Assembly (NCBI GenBank): GCA_013360825.1
Contig: JABWAY010000045.1
Coordinates: 1 to 17,502, forward strand
Reading direction: 5' to 3'
DNA: 17,502 bases
Source: Candidatus Brocadiia bacterium
GTDB lineage: Bacteria; Planctomycetota; MHYJ01; WSZJ01
Positions 8,009 through 14,774 of the stretch are shown piece after piece (positions within the stretch are counted from its first letter, which is position 1; every line of letters starts with the position of its first letter). Under the pieces are notes generated by a model. It saw only the letters and a program-made list of their open reading frames with translations. It was not told the DNA's origin and did not search any database. The translations under genes were made by a program, and so were the position numbers.

Positions 8009-8037
8009 AGGTTAGCACAGGGGAAAGCCGGCGTGAA
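8009..8037 (-). promoter_or_regulatory. Candidate sigma-70 promoter of the 7162-7944 lipoprotein gene
   Basis: On the minus strand TTCACG (8037-8032), a 17-nt spacer and TAACCT (8014-8009), the latter preceded by TGC as in extended -10 promoters, lie about 65 nt before ATG 7944. Four of six and three of six positions match. The rest of the 346-bp gap 7945-8290 holds only the short repeat and hairpin described at 8223-8250. Confidence 0.35.
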
Positions 8038-8222
8038 GGGTCGGCGGGTTGTCCTGGCCCGGCGGCATCCATGCGGACTTGTGACGGTTGTGTCCCGTCG
8101 GGGTTCGCCAGCAAGCCGCAGGCCAGTGCGCGGGTGGGGCGGTCCGGCTGTGCCGGCGCGGGGTGAGCAAAAATCCGGGCGGGGCAGGGGCAAGTTCCGC
8201 AGGGCGTGGAATCCTGCCCGGA

Positions 8223-8250
8223 CCGCGACGGGGTCTTCACCCCGCGACGG
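8223..8250. repeat. Direct repeat of CCGCGACGG framing a small hairpin
   Basis: CCGCGACGG occurs at 8223-8231 and again at 8242-8250, 19 bp apart (about two helical turns). Between them CGGGGT (8229-8234) and ACCCCG (8239-8244) form a perfect six-pair stem with a CTTC loop. The element lies 41 bp before the kinase ATG at 8291, where no clear ribosome binding site is present, so it may be an operator or a leader hairpin. Confidence 0.45.
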
Positions 8251-8290
8251 CGGGTGCCCCCCGGCATACCGTTCGCTCCTGTCTGATCCA

Positions 8291-9880
8291 ATGTCCTCAG
8301 ACCTCACCGCCGGGATCGTCGAAGACCTCAACGCCGGCCGCGACTTCCGCGGAATCCTGGACGCGCTCTACCATCGACTCCGCGGACACATCCCCGTCGA
8401 TCGCCTCGGCGTCGCGATCCTGGACCCGGCACAGAGCACCCTCAGCCTCCATGCGGTGCGCTCGGACATGCCCGTCCTCCTCCGGGAGGGACACTCGGCC
8501 AGGCTTGCGAACTCCAGCCTGGCGGAGGTCCTGCGCACCCGCCAGCCCCGCATCCTCCCGGATCTCGAGGCCTACCTCCGGAGCCACCCGGAATCCGAGG
8601 CGACCCGCCTCATCGTCGAAGAAGGATTCCGCTCCAGCCTCACCCTCCCTCTCATCGCCCGCGGCAATCCGTTCGGCCTCCTGTTCTTCTCCTCACGCAC
8701 CGCCGGCGCCTTCGTGGAAGCGCACGCCCGGCTCGCGGCGCTGATCGCGGGGCACATCTCCGTCGCCCTGGAACGCTCGCTTCTCGTCGAAGAGCTCCGG
8801 GCGAGCAAGGAGTACACGGAGGGGATCCTCCAGAATTCGGCCGATGCGATCGTCGTGATCGACAACGACGACCGGATCCGGTCCTGGAACCGGGGGGCGG
8901 AGCGGATGTTCGGCTGGACCGAGGAGGAGATCCTGGGGAAGGAGTTCAATGTCCTGATTCCCGAGGATCTCCGGCTGAAGGGCGAGTTGCGCCGGGTGCG
9001 GGAGGTGGTGGAGCGGGAGGGGTTTCTGGCCGGGTACGAATCGGTGAGGGTGACGCGGGACGGGCGCCGGCTCACGCTCAGCATCACCGCCACGGCGATC
9101 CGGGACCGGGCCGGGCGGATCACCGGCCGGTCGGCGATTCTGCGGGACATGACGCGCCTCCAGAAACTTCAGCAGGATCTGGTCCGGTCTCAGAGCCTCG
9201 CCGTCGTGGGCGAACTCGCCGCGACCGTCGCTCACGAGATCAAGAATCCGCTGGCGGGGATCAGCGGGGCGATCCAGGTCATCGCGGACGCCATTCCCGC
9301 GACCGATCACCGGCGGGAAATCGTCTCCGAAATTCTCGCCCAGGTGCACCGCCTCGACGAGACGGTCCGGGACCTGCTGGTCTTTGCACGACCGTGGACG
9401 CTGGACCTCCAGGAGGTGGACACCGTCGACATCGTCCATCGCGTGGTCAGCATCCTCCGCCAGCAGGTGAAGGTCCAGAGCGTCACCATCCGCACCGAAC
9501 TCCCGGACATCCTGCCGATGTCCGCCGACCCGCGCCTCCTCCAGGAGATCCTCTTCAACCTCCTGCAGAACGGAATCGATGCCATGCCGCGCGGCGGCAC
9601 GCTGCGCGTCACCCTGGACACGGAGAACTCGGACGCGGTCCTGCGCATCATCGATACCGGCATGGGGATCTCGCCGGAGCACATGGCCCGCCTGTTCTCA
9701 CCGTTCTTCACGACGAAAACGCGCGGAACCGGCCTGGGTCTCGCGATCTCCCGACGCATGATCGAGGCCCATGGCGGGCGCGTGCACGTGGACAGCGAGG
9801 TCGGCAAGGGAACCGAAGTCCGGGTGAGCCTTCCGCTCCGGCCCGAGATTGCCGGGTTCGCGTCCCAGCAGGCCGTCTGA
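8291..9880 (+). CDS. GAF-PAS sensor histidine kinase, NtrB-like
   Basis: A 529-residue cytoplasmic kinase without membrane helices. An N-terminal GAF domain (about 15-162) is followed by a PAS domain (about 174-290, ADAIVVIDNDDRIRSWNRGAERMFGW), a HisKA dimerisation domain with phospho-acceptor His315 (VAHEIKNPL), and a HATPase domain with N-box Asn423/Asn427, G1 DTGMGI, F-box FSPFFTTK and G2 GTGLGLAI. The HEIKNPL box and compact HATPase are typical of kinases that pair with NtrC-type sigma-54 activators. ATG 8291 is chosen because domain homology and codon bias start there, although no Shine-Dalgarno is visible and the frame stays open upstream. No response regulator is adjacent; the one at 15021-16412 is the nearest candidate. 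The signal is unknown; GAF and PAS domains often bind haem, nucleotides or redox ligands. Confidence 0.93.
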   Translation: MSSDLTAGIVEDLNAGRDFRGILDALYHRLRGHIPVDRLGVAILDPAQSTLSLHAVRSDMPVLLREGHSARLANSSLAEVLRTRQPRILPDLEAYLRSHPESEATRLIVEEGFRSSLTLPLIARGNPFGLLFFSSRTAGAFVEAHARLAALIAGHISVALERSLLVEELRASKEYTEGILQNSADAIVVIDNDDRIRSWNRGAERMFGWTEEEILGKEFNVLIPEDLRLKGELRRVREVVEREGFLAGYESVRVTRDGRRLTLSITATAIRDRAGRITGRSAILRDMTRLQKLQQDLVRSQSLAVVGELAATVAHEIKNPLAGISGAIQVIADAIPATDHRREIVSEILAQVHRLDETVRDLLVFARPWTLDLQEVDTVDIVHRVVSILRQQVKVQSVTIRTELPDILPMSADPRLLQEILFNLLQNGIDAMPRGGTLRVTLDTENSDAVLRIIDTGMGISPEHMARLFSPFFTTKTRGTGLGLAISRRMIEAHGGRVHVDSEVGKGTEVRVSLPLRPEIAGFASQQAV

Positions 9881-9914
9881 GCACCGACGCGGCCAGGCCT
9901 TCGCGGAGCCGCGG

Positions 9915-10472
9915 TCAGGCGCGCCAGTGAAGCGCGGCGCGCTCGTGGCGGAGGACGGGTCCGGACTGCATCCTCGGGAGGGCGACGCCGATCCCCAGGC
10001 GGGAGGAGAGGAATTCTGCGAGGCCGGTCTCGTCCTGGAGAGCGTAGATGGGGAGGTTGCCGCGCGTGTCGGGGTGCGCTGCGACGCCGGCGATCACGCC
10101 CGGGGCATCGAGTTCCTCGACCGATTCTCCTTCGCCGAGAACGCGGACGCAGGGGATGGCCATATCCCGGAATCCCTCGACGAGCACGACGTCGAGGTCT
10201 TTCGGGAACGATTCTGCGACGATCCGCACGGGGTCGGGTTCCGTGACGCGGTGTCGGACGGCGTATTCCTCCGGGCCCGCGACGCCGACGACGGCGGCGC
10301 CGGAGGTCCAGAATCGGGAGGAGTCTTTCCCGGTTCGGTCCAGCTGGTATCCCTTGGAGCAGTGTTTCAGGACGCCGACGCGCAGGCCGGCGCCGGTCCA
10401 CAGGGAGATGAGGCGTTCGACCATCCAGGTCTTGCCGGAATTGGAAGGGCCGCGGAAGCCGATGAGTTTCAT
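9915..10472 (-). CDS. mobB: MobB-like molybdopterin-guanine dinucleotide biosynthesis adaptor
   Basis: The 185-residue protein has the P-loop GPSNSGKT at residues 8-15, then VGVLKH, the MobB-type segment DRTGKDSSRFWTSGA (45-59) and LVEGFRD (97-103), the Walker-B-like motif of the family. MobB is a GTP-binding helper that works with MobA to add GMP to molybdopterin for molybdoenzymes of the DMSO-reductase type. ATG 10472 is chosen because AGGAG lies 9 nt upstream and the P-loop then sits at the normal position; the longer frame only adds low-complexity residues. It lies 103 nt downstream of the stress-protein pair in the same direction and may be partly cotranscribed. No other molybdenum-cofactor gene is in the window, so its enzyme target is unknown. 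It converges with the kinase gene at 34 bp. Confidence 0.88.
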   Translation of the reverse strand: MKLIGFRGPSNSGKTWMVERLISLWTGAGLRVGVLKHCSKGYQLDRTGKDSSRFWTSGAAVVGVAGPEEYAVRHRVTEPDPVRIVAESFPKDLDVVLVEGFRDMAIPCVRVLGEGESVEELDAPGVIAGVAAHPDTRGNLPIYALQDETGLAEFLSSRLGIGVALPRMQSGPVLRHERAALHWRA

Positions 10473-10548
10473 GGGCTGGATCTCCTGAGGGACTGGTTCC
10501 TTCTGCGAACGGGGTGCCGAGCGCCCCCCCGGGAGCGGGGCGGCAGGT

Positions 10549-10564
10549 TGCGGAATTTCACACA
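10549..10564 (-). repeat. 16-bp element TGYGTGAAATTCCRCA, copy 1 (upstream of mobB)
   Basis: On the minus strand the sequence is TGTGTGAAATTCCGCA, located 77-92 bp before the mobB ATG in the gap after the universal stress gene. It agrees in 14 of 16 positions with the copy at 16619-16634. It is much more AT-rich than its surroundings and partly palindromic around AATT, as expected for a regulator binding site. Confidence 0.45.
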
Positions 10565-10575
10565 ACCCCGCGCCC

Positions 10576-11418
10576 CTACCCTCTCGCCACCAGCACAGGC
10601 ACACCCGATGCCCGGACGATCTCCTCCGCCACACTCCCCAGAACCCACCGAGCGACCCCCGTCCGCCCGTGCGTCGTACACGCCACCAGGTCGAACCCCC
10701 GGTCCCGACACGCCTCCGTCACTTCTTCCGCAGGATCGCCGGATGTGAGAAGCGTCTCCACCTCGATCCCGGCACTCTTGAATCGCGCCCGACCGGCCGC
10801 AAAAACCCGATCGCTCGTTTCCAGGTCCGCGGCCAGAGCGGGACGCGCGGGGAGGACATGGATGAGGGTGACGGAGGAGCCGAATGCGCGGGCGAGCTCC
10901 GCCACCCAGGGGGCCATCCCCAGCGCGAGTTCCCCGCCATCCAGCGCCACGAGTACCTTCTGGAACGTGACCGGTCGCGGCGGCGGCAGCGCAGGGTCGG
11001 ACGGGAACCGCAGGAGCAGCACCGGGACCGTCGCCGTCCGGATCACCGACTCCGCGACGCTTCCCAGCGCCAGCCGCGCCAGCCCGCGCCGCGCGTGGGT
11101 CGGCATGGCGATCATGGACTCCGGGCGCGCCCGGGCCTCGTCGGTGATGACGGCATCCGGTGCCCCGGCGCGGACCACATGGCGCACGGAGAACCCCTCG
11201 TCCCGGAGGGCGGACTCGATCGAGCGGAAATACCCCGCCGCTTCCTCGCGGATCTGGTCGCCGACATCGCTCGCGGTGAGACCGGTTCCGAACGGGGGCT
11301 GGACGGCGCCGACGAGGACGACCTCGGTTCCCTGACGGCGCAGAAGCGGCCGGAGCCACTCGACGGAGGGGCGCCACTCTCCCGAGGGTTCCACGGGGAG
11401 GATCACATGTCGGAGCAT
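10576..11418 (-). CDS. Tandem-domain universal stress protein (UspA family), second gene of a pair
   Basis: A 280-residue protein with two UspA domains. The first (1-137) is degenerate at its start (ILPVEPSG in place of VPVDGS) but keeps a THARRGLARLALGSVAE nucleotide-loop segment at 107-123. The second (about 153-279) has VLVALDGG and the full THGRTGVARWVLGSVAE loop at 249-265. This loop (G-x9-G-S pattern) binds ATP in this family. AGGAGG 5 nt before ATG 11418 fixes the start and excludes the longer frame. It follows the other minus-strand stress gene by 16 nt, so they form an operon. USPs help cells survive starvation, oxygen limitation and oxidative stress; the specific role here is not known. 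Confidence 0.92.
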   Translation of the reverse strand: MLRHVILPVEPSGEWRPSVEWLRPLLRRQGTEVVLVGAVQPPFGTGLTASDVGDQIREEAAGYFRSIESALRDEGFSVRHVVRAGAPDAVITDEARARPESMIAMPTHARRGLARLALGSVAESVIRTATVPVLLLRFPSDPALPPPRPVTFQKVLVALDGGELALGMAPWVAELARAFGSSVTLIHVLPARPALAADLETSDRVFAAGRARFKSAGIEVETLLTSGDPAEEVTEACRDRGFDLVACTTHGRTGVARWVLGSVAEEIVRASGVPVLVARG

Positions 11419-11434
11419 CTCGACCTCCTGGGCG

Positions 11435-12322
11435 TTATCGGCGTGCGGTGAGCGGGCGTTTCCCGTCTTTCCAGAGGGGGCGGCCCGCGCGGATGACGAG
11501 GACAGGGAGCGGGCCGACACGCACGACTTTATCGGTGACGCCGCCGAGGAGCCAGCGGGAGGGGCCGCCCTCCCCGTGGGTGACCATGACGATGACCCCG
11601 CACCCGGCCTTCTGGGCGGCATCCGCGATCGCCCCCGCGACGTTGTCCGCCTGCTTGACGATCGATTTCACGCGGACCCCGCGGGCCTGGACGGGGCTGG
11701 CCGCGTCGAGAAGGGAGTCCCGGGCCATTTCCAGGGCATCCGTGCCGGCATCCCGCGCGACGACGCGCACCAGATGGACGGTCGCCTCGCCATCCTCGAA
11801 CTGTCCCAGCTCCTTGATCGCCTTTTCCGAGAGTGCCGAGCCGTCGAGGGGGACGCAGACGTCGCGGAACATGCGGAGTGCGGTCGCCTCGGCCTGGGCC
11901 CGCGTGGCCTTCGGGCGCGGGTGGATCGCCAGCACGGGCTTTGGCGCCATCCGGATGACCTTGTCCGTGACGCTTCCCAGCACCCACCGGCTGATCGCGC
12001 CGGCGCCTTGCGTCGTCATGACGACCAGATCGAACTTCGGCGAGGCACGGAGGATCTCCTCGACGGGAAATCCGACGCGCAGGTCGGTGGTGACGGGGAC
12101 GTCGGGGGTCGAGTAGGCGGCGGCCAGCTTCTCCAGGTGCGTCTGGGCCAGCTTGCGGGATGACGCCTGAAGGGAGACCGGGATGTCTGTGAGGATCGAT
12201 TCCGGGAGAGCGCGCAGGAGGTGGACCCGTCCGCGGGCGCGGCGGGCGATTTCGATGGCGAAGGGGACGGAGTACTCTGAGAGTGTGGATCCGTCGATGG
12301 GGACGAGCAGGTTACGGTACAT
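11435..12322 (-). CDS. Tandem-domain universal stress protein (UspA family), first gene of a pair
   Basis: A 295-residue cytoplasmic protein with two UspA domains: domain 1 starts MYRNLLVPIDGS and has the loop SRWVLGSVTDKVI at 111-123 but TTQGAGA in place of THGRTG; domain 2 starts VCVPLDGS (155-162) and has VTHGEGGPSRWLLGGVTDKVV (247-267). The changed first-loop residues suggest different nucleotide binding in domain 1. GGAG lies 6 nt before ATG 12322. It heads a two-gene operon with the 10576-11418 gene, and is divergent from the third stress gene at 12557. A sigma-54-like site lies about 35 nt before its start. Confidence 0.93.
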   Translation of the reverse strand: MYRNLLVPIDGSTLSEYSVPFAIEIARRARGRVHLLRALPESILTDIPVSLQASSRKLAQTHLEKLAAAYSTPDVPVTTDLRVGFPVEEILRASPKFDLVVMTTQGAGAISRWVLGSVTDKVIRMAPKPVLAIHPRPKATRAQAEATALRMFRDVCVPLDGSALSEKAIKELGQFEDGEATVHLVRVVARDAGTDALEMARDSLLDAASPVQARGVRVKSIVKQADNVAGAIADAAQKAGCGVIVMVTHGEGGPSRWLLGGVTDKVVRVGPLPVLVIRAGRPLWKDGKRPLTARR

Positions 12323-12357
12323 GGGCGCTCCGGGGTGGGTGGATAGAAAAGGGGGGG

Positions 12358-12373
12358 AGCAAACCGGGGGCCT
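12358..12373 (-). promoter_or_regulatory. Candidate sigma-54 promoter of the minus-strand stress operon
   Basis: The minus strand reads AGGCCC-CCGGT-TTGCT. Against TGGCAC-N5-TTGCW it matches nine of eleven specified positions, including the essential GG and GC at the 10-nt spacing. The GC lies about 36 nt before ATG 12322, a normal distance. The match alone is moderate; support comes from the better sites in front of the response regulator and the RNA candidate. Confidence 0.4.
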
Positions 12374-12410
12374 CTGTGATGTGGGCGAGCGTGGGTCCGC
12401 GGCAGGAAAA

Positions 12411-12428
12411 CAGCGTCACTTCACGCTG
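12411..12428. promoter_or_regulatory. Inverted repeat CAGCGT-N6-ACGCTG in the divergent stress-gene region
   Basis: Perfect six-base arms separated by six bases, about 73 bp upstream of the expected start of the minus-strand operon and about 93 bp upstream of the expected start of the plus-strand gene. This placement is suitable for an enhancer shared by two sigma-54 promoters. It also overlaps a possible sigma-70 pair (GCGTCA 12413-12418 and CATAAT 12436-12441), where it could be an operator. Confidence 0.4.
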
Positions 12429-12485
12429 GAGTGCGCATAATGACACAGTTGTCCAAGGCGCGCCCGCCTGATCCCGCGCCCCAAC

Positions 12486-12501
12486 CGGCACGCCAAGTGC
12501 G
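12486..12501 (+). promoter_or_regulatory. Weak candidate sigma-54 promoter of the plus-strand stress gene
   Basis: The sequence CGGCAC-GCCAA-GTGCG has the invariant GG and GC at correct spacing and matches eight of eleven consensus positions. The GC lies 57 nt before ATG 12557. A sigma-70 alternative is the CATAAT at 12436-12441. Confidence 0.3.
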
Positions 12502-12529
12502 ACAATCCCGACCAGCCCTTCCCCGCACA

Positions 12530-12542
12530 ACCTCACACCGCA
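12530..12542 (+). repeat. 13-bp leader repeat ACCTCACACCGCA, copy 1
   Basis: Exact copy of the element at 16690-16702. It lies 15 nt before the ATG of the stress gene, inside its predicted leader, and is followed by ACCCGG, as is the other copy after five extra bases. Confidence 0.55.
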
Positions 12543-12556
12543 ACCCGGAGATCCCC

Positions 12557-13408
12557 ATGCTCGCACGCATCCTCCTCCCCCTCGATGGCTCCGAAGTCGC
12601 CGAAACCATCATGGGCCAGCTCGGCCGCCTCCTCCGGATCAAGGATGCCGAGGTCATCCTCGTCCAGGCCGTCCCCGTCCCCCTCCACGTCGGCCTCGAG
12701 TACGCCCCCATCACCGCCGACCTCCAGGCCGAGTCCGAAGCCTACATGGCGGCCCTGGTCAAGAACCTCTGCGCCGAGGGGGTCAAGGCGCGCAGTATCG
12801 TCCGCGTCGGCGGCGAGGCCCACACGATCCTCGAGGTCGCGCGCGAAACCGGCGCGACGCTCATCGCGATGGCCACACACGGACGCACAGGTCTGTCCCG
12901 GTTCGTTTTCGGAAGCGTGGCCGAGAAGGTCATCCGCGCCAGCGAGGTCCCGGTCCTGATCATGCGCAGCTTCGACGCGGCCGTCCCCGGCGCCGCCCGG
13001 ACGCGCGCCAGCGAAGTCCCGTTCCGGCGCATCCTGCTCCCTGTCGACGGCAGCGAGGCGGCCCTCGGGGCTGTCCCTCAACTGGCGGCGTTCGCGAAGG
13101 CCTGCGGCGCGGAGGTCCGCGTGCTGGGCGTCGTGCCGGCGGTCGGCTCAAAGCCCGGCGACGGCGAGCCGCTGGTTCACAAAGCCACCCAAATCCTCGC
13201 GACGGCCGGCGTCCCGGTCGATCCCGTGGTCCGGCTCGGCGACCCGGCCTCGGAGATTCTCGATGCGTCCGGACGGCACGAGGTCGATCTCATCGCGATG
13301 AGCACCCACGGCCGGAGCGGCGTCTCGCGGTGGGTGCTGGGCAGCGTGACGGAGAAAGTTCTGCGCGGAAGCACCGTGCCGATGCTGCTCTTCCGGACGA
13401 AAACGTAA
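12557..13408 (+). CDS. Tandem-domain universal stress protein (UspA family), divergent copy
   Basis: A 283-residue protein with two well-preserved UspA domains: ILLPLDGS at 5-12 with MATHGRTGLSRFVFGSVAEK at 105-124, and ILLPVDGS at 159-166 with MSTHGRSGVSRWVLGSVTEK at 248-267. Both nucleotide loops carry the intact THGR-x-G-x-x-R and GSV signatures, so this is the least altered of the three stress proteins in the window. ATG 12557 is chosen for the GGAG 6 nt upstream; the longer frame runs through the regulatory region. It ends 9 bp from the convergent globin-kinase gene. Confidence 0.94.
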   Translation: MLARILLPLDGSEVAETIMGQLGRLLRIKDAEVILVQAVPVPLHVGLEYAPITADLQAESEAYMAALVKNLCAEGVKARSIVRVGGEAHTILEVARETGATLIAMATHGRTGLSRFVFGSVAEKVIRASEVPVLIMRSFDAAVPGAARTRASEVPFRRILLPVDGSEAALGAVPQLAAFAKACGAEVRVLGVVPAVGSKPGDGEPLVHKATQILATAGVPVDPVVRLGDPASEILDASGRHEVDLIAMSTHGRSGVSRWVLGSVTEKVLRGSTVPMLLFRTKT

Positions 13409-13417
13409 CCGGGAAAG

Positions 13418-14647
13418 TCAGGGCGCGGGCGGAAGGGTGACACGGAACGTCGTCCCGCTCCGGCCGTCGCTCTCCGCTTCGATCCTCCCGCCGAGCGTGG
13501 CGACCGCGGCGCCGCAGAAGGCGAGGCCGAGGCCGGTATCGACGCGGAGGCCGGCCTCGCGAAGCGCCTGCGCGGCGAACCGTTCGAAGAGGAGCGGGAG
13601 GGCCTGGGGGGGGATGCCTCCGCCGGTGTCGGAGACGGAGACGGTGGCGCCGCCGGAGGGGTCGGCCGCGGCGCGGATCAGGATCCGTGTCCCGCGCGGC
13701 GTGTGGCGGATGGCGTTGCGCACCAGGTTGGCGAGGACGCGCCGGAGGAGGTTCTGGTCCGTGCGGATCGGGACCACGCCGGCGGCCTCGACGTCGATCA
13801 CGCGGCCTTCGCTCTCCGCGAAGAGGCGGTACGCGGTCGCGGTGTCCCGCGCGATCCGGGCGGCGTCCAGGTTCTCGATATAGGTTTCGAGCCGTCCCGT
13901 TTCCGCCCGGCTGACCTGGAGCACGTTCATGACCATCTGTCCCAGGTCGTCGCAGCGCCGGAGCGCTTCGCCGACCGCCTCTCCTTCCTGCGCGGTGAGT
14001 CCGCCGATGCGGCCGCCGAGGAGTTCCAGGAACGCGCGGATCCCCGCCAGCGGGTTCTGCAGGTCGTGGACGATCATGTCCGTCAGCGTCTGTTTCGCGG
14101 CCTGCAGGCGTTTCTGGTCCTCGAGCAGGACCGCGAGCTCGGCCTGGCCGGCGACCAGTTCGTCGCGACCGGCGCCGATGTAGGCATCCATGGCCAGCCC
14201 GAGGTCGAGCGTGACCATCCGCCGCACGGCTTCCAGGGTCCGCCGGTATCTCGCCTCATCCGCCCCGAATGCGGGCCGGAAGACGTCGGAGACGATCGCC
14301 AGGTAACGATCGTAGGCGCCGAGGTACCACTCCGGCGGGACTCCGACCCGGTGGTGCGCCAGCCCGACGCGCACCCGGTCCTCGAAATAGTCCTTTCCCC
14401 ACGGACCGGACAGGAGGCGCTCAAAATAGACGCGCTGGAGATCCTTGAGCCGCTCCAGGACGCCGGGGCCGGACAGCAGTTTCCGCTGCGGTTCGTTGGA
14501 CAGGAGCCAGGTGTAGAACTGCTCGATGATCCGGGCGCCATGTTCGACAACCAGCGGATGCGCCTCCCGCAGGATGCGTTCGTCCTCGGCGGTAATGCCG
14601 AGGAAGTCCTTGCGGCGCTGCACATCGTTGTCGGTGACAGGGATCAT
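13418..14647 (-). CDS. Globin-coupled sensor histidine kinase
   Basis: A soluble 409-residue kinase. Residues ~10-160 are a protoglobin/globin-coupled-sensor domain with the characteristic GLAHHRVGVPPEWYLGAY segment; His98 is the expected proximal haem ligand. A short helical linker (~165-188) leads to HisKA with His194 (VHDLQNPL) and a HATPase domain with N-box Asn307/Asn311, G1 SDTGGGIPP and G2 DTGLGLAF. Globin sensors bind O2, NO or CO through haem and switch the attached output. ATG 14647 is chosen since the domain starts right after it; no Shine-Dalgarno is present, only a C-rich tract. A perfect TATAAT ends 13 nt before the ATG, so the mRNA may be nearly leaderless. No regulator is directly adjacent downstream; the NtrC-type protein at 15021-16412 is upstream in the same direction. 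Confidence 0.93.
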   Translation of the reverse strand: MIPVTDNDVQRRKDFLGITAEDERILREAHPLVVEHGARIIEQFYTWLLSNEPQRKLLSGPGVLERLKDLQRVYFERLLSGPWGKDYFEDRVRVGLAHHRVGVPPEWYLGAYDRYLAIVSDVFRPAFGADEARYRRTLEAVRRMVTLDLGLAMDAYIGAGRDELVAGQAELAVLLEDQKRLQAAKQTLTDMIVHDLQNPLAGIRAFLELLGGRIGGLTAQEGEAVGEALRRCDDLGQMVMNVLQVSRAETGRLETYIENLDAARIARDTATAYRLFAESEGRVIDVEAAGVVPIRTDQNLLRRVLANLVRNAIRHTPRGTRILIRAAADPSGGATVSVSDTGGGIPPQALPLLFERFAAQALREAGLRVDTGLGLAFCGAAVATLGGRIEAESDGRSGTTFRVTLPPAP

Positions 14648-14660
14648 GGCTGGGGGGCGG

Positions 14661-14666
14661 ATTATA
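14661..14666 (-). promoter_or_regulatory. -10 element of the globin kinase gene
   Basis: TATAAT on the minus strand, an exact consensus hexamer in very GC-rich surroundings. No convincing -35 box is found 16-18 nt upstream. Transcription would start about 6-7 nt before the ATG at 14647. Confidence 0.45.
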
Positions 14667-14690
14667 GTGACTGCGGACCGTTCCCCGGTG

Positions 14691-14712
14691 TTTTGCGGGG
14701 AAGTTCGCAAAA
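14691..14712. promoter_or_regulatory. Palindrome TTTTGCG-N8-CGCAAAA
   Basis: Perfect seven-base arms separated by eight bases, located between the globin kinase promoter and the sigma-54 site of the RNA candidate. Its centre is about 73 bp upstream of the predicted RNA start and about 55 bp before the kinase ATG, so it could serve as an activator enhancer for the former or an operator for the latter. A second, overlapping inverted repeat CCCCG-N8-CGGGG spans 14683-14700. Confidence 0.5.
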
Positions 14713-14748
14713 ATTGAAGGGCGGAGCGTGCTCTGGGCCGGATCCCGC

Positions 14749-14764
14749 GGGCACGCGGGTTGCT
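14749..14764 (+). promoter_or_regulatory. Sigma-54 promoter of the candidate small RNA
   Basis: The plus strand reads GGGCAC-GCGGG-TTGCT, ten of eleven positions of TGGCAC-N5-TTGCW, with only the first T replaced. Transcription would begin near 14775. No protein gene lies downstream on this strand before the terminator at 14859-14921; the next genes on both sides are on the opposite strand. Confidence 0.6.
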
Positions 14765-14774
14765 TTCCACTCCC

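Noticed and set aside
8155..8170. GG-N10-GC site in the gap before the GAF-PAS kinase
   Set aside because: About seven of eleven positions match, the TT before GC is missing, and the site lies some 120 bp from the start codon.
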